Assembly: GCA_964406775.1 (NCBI GenBank) | Contig: CAYOSW010000058.1 | Location: 1-5,677, forward strand | Source: JACPKO01 sp964406775 | GTDB taxonomy: Bacteria; Patescibacteriota; Microgenomatia; Daviesbacterales; UBA10151 | DNA: 5,677 bases | Reading direction: 5' to 3' | Shown: positions 1-5,277 of the stretch, piece by piece | Numbering within the stretch: position 1 is the stretch's first letter | Layout: every line of letters begins with the position of its first letter | Position numbers and translations under genes: made by a program | The notes under the pieces: generated by a model | Told to the model about the DNA's origin: nothing | The model's database searches: none | The model's input: only the letters and a program-made list of their open reading frames with translations

Positions 1-1425
1 AGGCTTTTGGGGAAAACGATTGTTATCGGTTCGCTGTCTAAGGTTATTATCTCAACAGCTGCCGGATTTGCCCTGGCGGGACTATTCGGATTCTCCCCGA
101 TATCCAGCCTGCTTATGGGTTTGGGGCTGGGGTTTTCCTCAACAGTTGTGGTTGTGCAATTACTTTTGGAAAAAAGGGATTTAACTTCTTTATACGGAAA
201 ATTATCCTTGGGTATTTTACTGGTTGAGGATTTGATTGCGATACTCGCACTGATGTTTATTTCGATCGGGAGTGCGGGGGATGGTTTTTCTCTGGCCCAG
301 AGTCTGCCGATTATTTATTTAGGACTTAAGGCGATCGGTTTGTTTGTTTTGACCTTTATACTTTCCAAGTATCTTTTAAAAAGACTTTTTGACGCCGTAG
401 CCACGTCGGTTGAGTTATTGTTTTTAACGGCCGTGACCTGGTGTTTTGTCTTCACATCAATTGCGGTTTTAGCCGGCTTTTCCGTTGTTATCGGAGCATT
501 TCTGGCGGGTGTGGCGCTTGCCACCAGTCCATACCACCTTCAGATTCAGGGGAAAATTAAACCTCTCCGGGATTTTTTTGTGGCAATGTTTTTCATTTAC
601 TTAGGTTCGGAAGTTGTCTTGTCCGATATAGCTTCGGTCTGGCCGGTAATATTAGTATTTACAGCCTTTGCTCTTTTTTTCAAACCGGTTGTTTTCTTAC
701 TGATACTCGGAGTTTTCGGATTCCGCAAACACACGCTATTTCAGACTGCTTTAAATCTTTCCCAGATATCCGAATTCTCGCTCATAATCTTACTGGTAGG
801 TGTAGAGATGAAACTGGTACCGCAAATAACACTCTCAGTTATGGCACCGGTTACGGTTTTATCCATAATAATATCCGCCGTGCTAATATCCCAATCAAAA
901 AGACTTTACGGCATCTTTCAGCCCGGTTTGTCATTTTTCGAGCATAAAACCAACATTCACTATATGGAAACAAAACAGCTTGACGGACTTGAAGACCACG
1001 TTGTACTGATCGGCGCTCATAGAGTAGGCGGACCGGTTGTTGACTATCTTTATAACAATAAAATCCCTTTTGTAGTTATGGATTTTAATCCGCATATTGT
1101 AGAGGAATTGAAAAAGAAGAATATCAATGTTTTTTACGGTGATGCAGGAGATTTGGAAATGCTTGAAAACTTAAAACTAGAAAACGCTAAATTGATTATC
1201 TCCACAACCCGTGACCTGTACGATAACGAAATCCTGCTTGATGAGTGTAAAAAGAGGAAAATTAAGGCCAAAATTATAGCCCGGGCTATGGACCACGAGC
1301 ACGCAAAAGCTCTGAAGGTGCTGGGTGCGGATTACATAATTATGCCTGAACAGGTATCCGGGGAATTCCTGGTTAACCAGCTTAAATCGCATTGGCCGCA
1401 GATGAACTTTGTAGGTATGAAATAG
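1..1425 (+). CDS. Kef-type monovalent cation/proton antiporter with RCK domain, 5'-truncated
   Basis: This is an inner-membrane cation:proton antiporter of the CPA2/Kef family, expected to exchange K+ or Na+ for H+. The frame is open to the left edge, so the true start and the first membrane helices lie outside; 474 residues are visible. Residues about 1-300 form many hydrophobic helices with family landmarks: an SSTVVVVQLL segment (near 46-55), an ion-site Glu-Asp pair in VEDL (76-77), FLAG (167-170) and LSQISEF (near 253-259). Kef proteins usually have QD at the ion site; ED occurs in YbaL-like members. Residues about 333-457 are a TrkA-N/RCK Rossmann domain with GAHRVG at 338-343, an acidic residue closing strand 2 (Asp361) and GDAGDLEML. 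The dinucleotide loop has His instead of the central Gly of GxGxxG. No TrkA-C domain follows. The ion specificity cannot be read from the sequence. Confidence 0.9.
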   Translation, partial: RLLGKTIVIGSLSKVIISTAAGFALAGLFGFSPISSLLMGLGLGFSSTVVVVQLLLEKRDLTSLYGKLSLGILLVEDLIAILALMFISIGSAGDGFSLAQSLPIIYLGLKAIGLFVLTFILSKYLLKRLFDAVATSVELLFLTAVTWCFVFTSIAVLAGFSVVIGAFLAGVALATSPYHLQIQGKIKPLRDFFVAMFFIYLGSEVVLSDIASVWPVILVFTAFALFFKPVVFLLILGVFGFRKHTLFQTALNLSQISEFSLIILLVGVEMKLVPQITLSVMAPVTVLSIIISAVLISQSKRLYGIFQPGLSFFEHKTNIHYMETKQLDGLEDHVVLIGAHRVGGPVVDYLYNNKIPFVVMDFNPHIVEELKKKNINVFYGDAGDLEMLENLKLENAKLIISTTRDLYDNEILLDECKKRKIKAKIIARAMDHEHAKALKVLGADYIIMPEQVSGEFLVNQLKSHWPQMNFVGMK

Positions 1426-1454
1426 TTGACAAAAAAAGCCGTGAAAACTAATAT
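1426..1454 (+). promoter_or_regulatory. Predicted sigma70-type promoter for the lysine-rich small gene
   Basis: A perfect TTGACA (1426-1431) abuts the antiporter stop codon. At 17 bases spacing lies TAATAT (1449-1454), a 4/6 match to TATAAT. Initiation would fall near 1461, about 16 bases before the ATG at 1477. A second -10-like TATACT at 1458-1463 would give a start only about 7 bases before the ATG, but its spacing to TTGACA is too long. In either case no Shine-Dalgarno precedes the ATG. Confidence 0.5.
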
Positions 1455-1476
1455 TAATATACTCTGATATAAAAAT

Positions 1477-1602
1477 ATGGCAGGCGATTTTTTTAAAGGG
1501 GAGAAGAAAAAAAAGAAGAAGGGCGGCTCAGGGCAGATCATCAGTGCAGCACCGGTATTCACTCCTCCTACAGTAGCAGTAAAAGGCAAAAACAAATTCT
1601 AA
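1477..1602 (+). CDS. Lysine-rich 41-residue small protein, function unknown
   Basis: An ATG-to-TAA frame of 41 codons lies in an otherwise unexplained gap between two longer genes. The protein begins MAGDFFKGE, has six consecutive lysines (10-15), a GGSG linker (16-19), a short hydrophobic/proline segment with APVF and TPP, and a basic tail VKGKNKF. It has no membrane helix and no cysteines, and is strongly basic. The case for a gene is contextual: a TTGACA promoter lies immediately upstream and a clean intrinsic terminator starts two bases after the stop, so it forms a one-gene transcription unit. No Shine-Dalgarno is visible and the leader would be very short. The composition would suit binding to RNA, ribosomes or other nucleic acid, but that is only inference. 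The antisense frame over the same region gives a polyphenylalanine protein and looks like a shadow. Confidence 0.6.
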   Translation: MAGDFFKGEKKKKKKGGSGQIISAAPVFTPPTVAVKGKNKF

Positions 1603-1603
1603 T

Positions 1604-1629
1604 ATCCGGTGGTACCGGATTATTTTTTT
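1604..1629 (+). terminator. Rho-independent terminator after the small gene
   Basis: The arms ATCCGGT (1604-1610) and ACCGGAT (1614-1620) form a perfect 7-bp stem with a 3-base loop, followed by TA and a run of seven T (1623-1629). This is the classic intrinsic terminator layout. It starts two bases after the stop codon at 1600-1602. Confidence 0.75.
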
Positions 1630-1666
1630 AAAGAGCAGCAGGACGGGGAAAGGTTAGCGCGTTTTA

Positions 1667-2791
1667 GTGTGGAAAAAACAACAAAAAGTTAAGCAAAGCT
1701 TACGGTCAAGCAACCAAAAGCGCAGCTTATCTTCGGATAAACGGCTTAAGCAGAATTTAAAGCTGGCTTTTATAGCGCTTTGTGTACTCGGACTCCTGAT
1801 GTTTTTCGGGAGAATTTTCCAGTTCTTTTCAGAATTTCAAAAACCTTTTTTCGCTTTAAATTCAAAACAGAGAGAATATTCCTGGGACGGCAAGTCTTCG
1901 ATCAATCTGATCATCGCTAAATTTGAGGATAAAGACGGGAAAAAAGATTTAAAGGAAATGAGTTTTGTCAATCTAAATCCGGCTCAGGAACAAATTACCG
2001 TACTTAAGTTATCGGGCGATATTTTTATGAATCTACCGAGGAATTTCGGATCCTGGAAGCTCGCGAGTGTTTATAAATTAGGCCAGGAAAATAATCCGCC
2101 AATAGGGGAGGACCTCGTTAAGATGTCCGTGTCCCGGTTGCTTGGGCTGCCCGTTGACGGAATTATAGAAGTTAATTCGGATTCAGACCTTGATGTCGAA
2201 AAAGAGGTGATGAGGTGGAAAGGTAACCTGCTCTCCGGTTTTTCATTTCTTACCCGCATAAGAACCGATTTGACTCTTCAGGAGGCAATGGATTTTGTAA
2301 ATCGCGCAACGAAAATCAGGCAAGACAAGATAGTTTCACTGGATCTTTTTAAATCAACCATAACCGAGAGTAAATTACTTCCTGATTCAACCAGGGTCTT
2401 GGGGGTTGACGGAGTTAAGCTCGATACCTTTATAAAGCAGAACCTTAATGATCCTGTTTTACAGGAAGAGGATCTAACTGTTGCGATTTATAATGGAACC
2501 GACCATCCGGGTCTGACGGCTGCCGCTTCCAGACTTGTTAATAATTTAGGCTCAAGAGTAACCATAATCAGCAACTCCAGCGAAAAATTTGTAAAAACGG
2601 GTATCTATATTAATCCCCAGGAGGGGGAGAATACTAAATCAAAAACGACATATAAACGTTTGGCCGAAGTTTTTGCTCCAGGCTGTTTAAAAAACGGATG
2701 TTTTACTTCGGATCAGGAGGTTCAGAGTTCCCGAGCTTCTATAAATATAGTTTTAGGGGAAGATTATTATAATTACTGGTTCTCAAGATAA
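1667..2791 (+). CDS. Membrane-anchored LytR_C-domain protein with a degenerate LCP-like domain
   Basis: The protein has 374 residues: a basic cytoplasmic N-terminus (1-30), one membrane helix (about 31-55), and a large domain expected outside the membrane. Residues about 78-215 follow the order of a LytR-CpsA-Psr (LCP) domain: INLIIAKF, FVNLNPAQEQITVLKLSGD, KLASVYKLGQ, LLGLPVDGIIEVNSD. LCP enzymes attach glycopolymers to the cell wall through a SIPRD-type motif. The aligned residues here are LSGD (115-118), so the catalytic Arg is Gly, and the upstream RSDT-type motif is absent; catalysis by the usual route is unlikely. Residues about 270-367 match LytR_C (VAIYNGTDHPGLTAAASRL, then ASINIVLGEDY). 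Cys340 and Cys345 could form a disulfide. GTG is the first possible start after an in-frame TAG at 1655-1657. A purine-rich GGGGAAAGG (1645-1653) sits 13 bases upstream, rather far for a ribosome site. A cell-envelope role is inferred; no clear promoter was seen. Confidence 0.75.
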   Translation: MWKKQQKVKQSLRSSNQKRSLSSDKRLKQNLKLAFIALCVLGLLMFFGRIFQFFSEFQKPFFALNSKQREYSWDGKSSINLIIAKFEDKDGKKDLKEMSFVNLNPAQEQITVLKLSGDIFMNLPRNFGSWKLASVYKLGQENNPPIGEDLVKMSVSRLLGLPVDGIIEVNSDSDLDVEKEVMRWKGNLLSGFSFLTRIRTDLTLQEAMDFVNRATKIRQDKIVSLDLFKSTITESKLLPDSTRVLGVDGVKLDTFIKQNLNDPVLQEEDLTVAIYNGTDHPGLTAAASRLVNNLGSRVTIISNSSEKFVKTGIYINPQEGENTKSKTTYKRLAEVFAPGCLKNGCFTSDQEVQSSRASINIVLGEDYYNYWFSR

Positions 2792-2823
2792 TCTCCGAAA
2801 TTTCATTAAATTCTCCAAGGTAG

Positions 2824-2829
2824 TATAAT
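2824..2829 (+). promoter_or_regulatory. Predicted -10 box for the 2852 gene
   Basis: A perfect TATAAT lies 32 bases after the preceding stop codon. No convincing -35 is present at 16-18 bases upstream; the 17-base position reads TTTCAT. Initiation would fall near 2836, so the Shine-Dalgarno at 2836-2843 would sit at the extreme 5' end of the mRNA. Confidence 0.45.
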
Positions 2830-2835
2830 TTCGTT

Positions 2836-2843
2836 GGAAGGAG
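2836..2843 (+). promoter_or_regulatory. Shine-Dalgarno that decides a TTG start at 2852
   Basis: GGAAGGAG ends 8 bases before the TTG at 2852-2854, which is ideal spacing. An in-frame TTG at 2834 overlaps this site and lies at or before the predicted transcription start, so it is a poor start candidate. Confidence 0.75.
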
Positions 2844-2851
2844 CCTGTAAT

Positions 2852-3598
2852 TTGTTAATCTGGATAATAATTTTTGTAATTATCATACTGATATCCTCGG
2901 TTTTAGCTTACCGCTCGATGAAAGACTATGAGGAAGTGCCCGACGATTCGGTTTTGATGTCGGTATTCTACATAAGAAGTCCTGAAAATTTTAATGCGGA
3001 AATTTTAAGGAAAATATATGAATTTTTATATCCTCGTAGGGAATTTTTTTCAATTGAGAAACTGTATAAGGGAAAAGAAAAGGCATTGGTTCTTTATGGA
3101 CCGAGGGATCTCACAAATTTACTGCCTGAACTGAATTTATTTGAGCTTGAAGATTATCTGGTAGGGGAGGGTGAAAGTTATTTGGGGGAAGATATGGATA
3201 AAAAAGTTGATGTGAACCGCTCGGTAACCTGGCTGGTAGAGCCTAAAAACAACTCAAAAAGACAAATAAACCCAGGATCCGGATTGAGCGATATAACAGT
3301 CGGGGAGTCTCAAAATATTTTTATCCAGGCGGTTTGTTTTCCCGAAAAAGAGAACTCCGAACCGGTTTTTCAGACCACCTGGAGAATAATGGTAGCCGAT
3401 AAAGATGCGATAGAAAGGGTGTCACTGGCGAAGAAAGCGGAAGCCTCTTTCAGGGCGGCTACGGGTCTCAATAAAAGTAGTGATCCATATCCTGAGTCAA
3501 AGAAATTTGAGTCATTCAAGCAGAGAAGTTTAGTTCCGAAGGAAGTAGCGCCATTTCCTATGGTCGCCGGGGAAATTACCGGTATTTTAACTGGCTAA
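2852..3598 (+). CDS. Single-pass membrane protein, family not recognised
   Basis: The start is placed at the TTG at 2852 because of the Shine-Dalgarno 8 bases before it; this gives 248 residues beginning MLIWIIIFVIIILISSVLAY. That segment is one strong N-terminal membrane helix (about 1-20) followed by RSMKD, so it is an anchor with no signal-peptidase site evident. The rest is soluble and charged. It has a region with YGPRDLTNLLPELNLFELEDYLVGEG (about 82-107), a probable beta-rich segment (about 122-185, including VTWLVEP and TTWRIMVADKD), an Ala/Lys-rich helix (AKKAEASFRAATG) and a proline-containing tail. I recognise no catalytic motif or named family. It has its own TATAAT 23 bases upstream of the start and is codirectional with the LytR_C gene. 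Its last 12 bases overlap the 3' end of the convergent TPR gene. Confidence 0.75.
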   Translation: MLIWIIIFVIIILISSVLAYRSMKDYEEVPDDSVLMSVFYIRSPENFNAEILRKIYEFLYPRREFFSIEKLYKGKEKALVLYGPRDLTNLLPELNLFELEDYLVGEGESYLGEDMDKKVDVNRSVTWLVEPKNNSKRQINPGSGLSDITVGESQNIFIQAVCFPEKENSEPVFQTTWRIMVADKDAIERVSLAKKAEASFRAATGLNKSSDPYPESKKFESFKQRSLVPKEVAPFPMVAGEITGILTG

Positions 3599-4324
3599 GC
3601 TTTCGGGAGTCATTCCTGGTTCTTCACCGTCATCTTGGGGCATATCTCCGATTAAAGGTATATTTTCAGAAGAAAAGGCGACGATTCGGGTCTCATCAAG
3701 GAATGAAGCCTGATTTTTAAATTTCTTTGAGCGGTAAATTTCTCTGATCAGAACGGTTAATCCGTTAGGTCTGACCGCTTTTATAATAGAAGTATATTTA
3801 TTTCCGCCCTTTAAAAGCTTTAATAAATGGAAAGCGCTATCATCAGGAAAAGCTCCCAAATAAATATTGCCTGAATCAGTTACCGAAACTCCGCGCTTTT
3901 TGGGGACTAAACTGACGACCGTACCGGGGGAGAGTTTTAACAATTTTTGAGGCTCTGCAACTTTAACTAGATTAACGAGAGTGGTTACGCCCGGCTCCTC
4001 AAGAAACATAGATGGTGACAGACTCATTGATTGGGAGGATAAATTTACGCTGTCCTTTTTTAATGAGGCAACTTTTTTCAGGTTTTTTTGGGCAATTGTA
4101 TTATAGGGATCGATCTCCAGAACCTGATTGTATATTTTCTTCGCTGCAGAATAACTGCCGGTTTCAAAATGAGCCTTGGCCAGTCTGTTTAAAACTTCGG
4201 TATTTTTAGGCTCGGATTGAAGAATTTGCTCGTTTAATTCGATTGCGGTTTTCCAATTGCAGGAAATTGCGGCGTCGATCGCTATTCTATGCAAACTAGC
4301 CGGCGAGGGGGTCTCGTCATTCAT
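3587..4324 (-). CDS. TPR protein with a conserved-looking C-terminal domain
   Basis: A 245-residue protein starting MNDETPSPAS. Two tetratricopeptide repeats cover about 8-41 (AIDAAISCNWKTAIELNEQIL) and 42-75 (LAKAHFETGSYSAAKKIYNQVLEIDP), so a role in protein-protein contact is likely. A Ser-rich linker (about 91-107) leads to a second domain at about 111-212. There, LSPGTVVSLVP, a VSVTDSGNIYLGAFPDD turn, GGNKY and VLIREIYRS resemble a small beta domain vaguely like HIRAN; this likeness is by eye and weak. The tail is acidic. No signal peptide or membrane helix is visible, so it is probably cytoplasmic. The frame can be extended to a TTG at 4363, but that TTG is the first half of a TTGACA -35 box, so ATG 4324 is chosen. 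No Shine-Dalgarno is present; the mRNA is probably leaderless. It converges on and overlaps the upstream gene by 12 bases. Confidence 0.85.
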   Translation of the reverse strand: MNDETPSPASLHRIAIDAAISCNWKTAIELNEQILQSEPKNTEVLNRLAKAHFETGSYSAAKKIYNQVLEIDPYNTIAQKNLKKVASLKKDSVNLSSQSMSLSPSMFLEEPGVTTLVNLVKVAEPQKLLKLSPGTVVSLVPKKRGVSVTDSGNIYLGAFPDDSAFHLLKLLKGGNKYTSIIKAVRPNGLTVLIREIYRSKKFKNQASFLDETRIVAFSSENIPLIGDMPQDDGEEPGMTPESLAS

Positions 4325-4333
4325 TGATGGTAG

Positions 4334-4363
4334 AGTATAAGAAAAAACTTTAAAAATTGTCAA
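4334..4363 (-). promoter_or_regulatory. Promoter of the TPR gene, likely giving a leaderless mRNA
   Basis: Read on the minus strand, TTGACA (4363-4358) is followed after 18 bases by TATACT (4339-4334), a 5/6 match to the -10 consensus. The ATG begins 10 bases after the -10 box, so transcription would start about 1-4 bases before it, leaving no room for a Shine-Dalgarno. Confidence 0.65.
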
Positions 4364-4394
4364 CTGGCAAGAAAGGGATGCGAGGATGTATAAT
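4364..4394 (+). promoter_or_regulatory. Promoter of the leader ORF-yebC-ruvC unit
   Basis: A perfect TATAAT at 4389-4394 is preceded by CTGGCA (4364-4369, 4/6 to TTGACA) at a long 19-base spacing. A better -35 match, TTGTCA (4357-4362), is 26 bases away and overlaps the divergent TPR promoter's -35. Initiation would fall near 4401, one or two bases before the ATG at 4403. Confidence 0.55.
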
Positions 4395-4402
4395 CTCGAT
4401 TT

Positions 4403-4519
4403 ATGTTAGGTCACAGCAATTGGTCAACGATAAGGACTTGCTCGCACTACAGTATTCAGAATTTTACTGTGTTGCTCGCAAAACCTTGTAGTCGGCCGCG
4501 AAAGGAGCTATTTTTATGA
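4403..4519 (+). CDS. Upstream ORF mimicking the YebC N-terminus, coupled to yebC
   Basis: A 38-codon frame runs from ATG 4403 to TGA 4517-4519. Its product begins MLGHSNWSTIR; YebC begins MSGHSKWSTIK, so 8 of the first 11 residues are identical at the same positions. The DNA match is densest in the 20 bases from 4409 and from 4522 (17 of 20 identical). Over the first ten codons, four of the differing codons are synonymous, which hints at selection on the peptide. The remaining residues (about 12-38) do not resemble YebC and include three Cys-containing stretches and a basic RPRKE near the end. The predicted transcript starts one or two bases before the ATG, so translation would be leaderless. 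The stop overlaps the yebC ATG as ATGA, the usual sign of translational coupling. It may be a regulatory leader peptide or a decayed duplication of the yebC start. Confidence 0.5.
   Translation: MLGHSNWSTIRTCSHYSIQNFTVLLAKPCSRPRKELFL
4438..4446 (+). repeat. 9-base direct repeat, copy 1
   Basis: TTGCTCGCA occurs here and again at 4472-4480, 34 bases downstream, flanking the hairpin at 4444-4475 in the yebC leader. Confidence 0.6.
4444..4475 (+). other. Potential RNA hairpin in the yebC leader
   Basis: ACAGTA (4449-4454) pairs perfectly with TACTGT (4465-4470) around a 10-base loop. The stem extends outward through a T-G wobble, one C/T mismatch and three further pairs (4444-4446 with 4473-4475). 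ACTACA (4446-4451) could instead pair with TGTAGT (4487-4492), excluding the first hairpin. No T-run follows, so it is not a terminator. The energies were not computed. Confidence 0.4.
4472..4480 (+). repeat. 9-base direct repeat, copy 2
   Basis: Second exact copy of TTGCTCGCA (first at 4438-4446). It overlaps the descending arm of the predicted leader hairpin. Confidence 0.6.
4501..4507 (+). promoter_or_regulatory. Shine-Dalgarno of yebC, inside the leader ORF
   Basis: AAAGGAG ends 8 bases before the yebC ATG at 4516, which is optimal spacing. It lies within the last codons of the upstream ORF, so ribosomes translating that ORF would pass over it just before the ATGA overlap. Confidence 0.85.
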
Positions 4520-5277
4520 GTGGTCATAGTAAGTGGTCAACTATTAAAAGAGCAAAAGGGGCTGCCGATGCAAAACGAGGCCTTACCTTTACAAAAGTGG
4601 GAAATGCTATAACTATTGCCGCAAAACTCGGGGGATCCGGGGATGCGGAATCAAATCCCAGGCTCCGGATGGCACTTGAGGAAGCCCGATCAGTAAATAT
4701 GCCCAAAGAGAATATTCAAAGGGCGATTGACCGGGGGTTAGGTAAGTTGCCCGGACAGACTTTAGAAGAAGTAGTTTATGAAGGGTTCGGGCCGGGAAAA
4801 GTTGCCTTTTTGGCTGAGGCCGTTACGGATAATAAATTAAGAACTCTTCAGGAGATGAAAAATCTATTTGACCGGAGCGGTGGGGCTTTGGGAGGGCAGG
4901 GGAGTACTGCATATATGTTTTCCAAACTGGGGGCAATTAGAGTTGAGGGGAAAGGCGGGGATTTACAGGAAGAAATTTTAGAAATTATAGATGGGGGAGC
5001 GGACGAGGTTGAAGATTTTGAGGAAGATGGTAAAGTTAAATACTCTGTTTATTGTGAGCCTTCAACTGTTTCGGCGGTTACAGACGAGTTAAAACGGGTA
5101 GGTTTTAATATTGAATCGTCAGAAATTATTATGAAGCCCACAATCATCACCGAGATAACCGATCAAGAAACGGCTGACAAAGTTTTAGCATTCACGGAAA
5201 AGTTGGAGTCTCACGACGATATTCAGAAAATTTATGCAAATTTTGATATTCCTGAAGCCCTTTTAAATCAAATATGA
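4516..5277 (+). CDS. yebC: YebC/TACO1-family protein
   Basis: The protein has 253 residues, the usual family length. It carries the family signature throughout: GHSKWSTIKRAKGAADAKRG (3-22), FTK (25-27), SNPRLR (46-51), NMPKENI (61-67), YEGFGP (88-93), DNKLRT (105-110), GGALGGQGS (122-130) and the C-terminal HDDIQKIYANFDI (about 233-245). YebC proteins were long annotated as transcriptional regulators; bacterial YebC and mitochondrial TACO1 are now associated with ribosomes and relief of translational stalling. The N-terminus is of the GHSKWSTIK type rather than the shorter YeeI-like type. It has an excellent Shine-Dalgarno (4501-4507), its ATG overlaps the stop of the leader ORF, and its own stop overlaps the ruvC ATG (ATGA), so all three are likely cotranslated from one mRNA. 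No key signature is missing. Confidence 0.97.
   Translation: MSGHSKWSTIKRAKGAADAKRGLTFTKVGNAITIAAKLGGSGDAESNPRLRMALEEARSVNMPKENIQRAIDRGLGKLPGQTLEEVVYEGFGPGKVAFLAEAVTDNKLRTLQEMKNLFDRSGGALGGQGSTAYMFSKLGAIRVEGKGGDLQEEILEIIDGGADEVEDFEEDGKVKYSVYCEPSTVSAVTDELKRVGFNIESSEIIMKPTIITEITDQETADKVLAFTEKLESHDDIQKIYANFDIPEALLNQI

Noticed and set aside
315..524. Minus-strand frame inside the antiporter gene
   Set aside because: It lies opposite well-matched Kef membrane helices; composition and context mark it as a shadow.
1332..1595. Antisense frame opposite the antiporter end and the small gene
   Set aside because: It encodes a polyphenylalanine stretch that is simply the reverse of the lysine run, overlaps a conserved domain, and has no promoter or ribosome site of its own.
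2834..2836. TTG at 2834 as start of the membrane protein
   Set aside because: It overlaps the Shine-Dalgarno GGAAGGAG and lies at or before the predicted transcription start; TTG 2852 is ideally spaced.
3567..3587. Terminator at the end of the 2852 gene (CCGG repeats followed by TATTTTA)
   Set aside because: The stem is only about four base pairs and the T-tract is short and interrupted.
4012..4209. Plus-strand frame inside the TPR gene
   Set aside because: It lies opposite clear TPR repeat codons and shows no ribosome site or recognisable protein features.
4403..4515. tRNA-like gene upstream of yebC
   Set aside because: A stretch like a D-arm (AATTGGTCAACG) caught the eye, but there is no T-arm GTTCGA motif and no acceptor stem closes.
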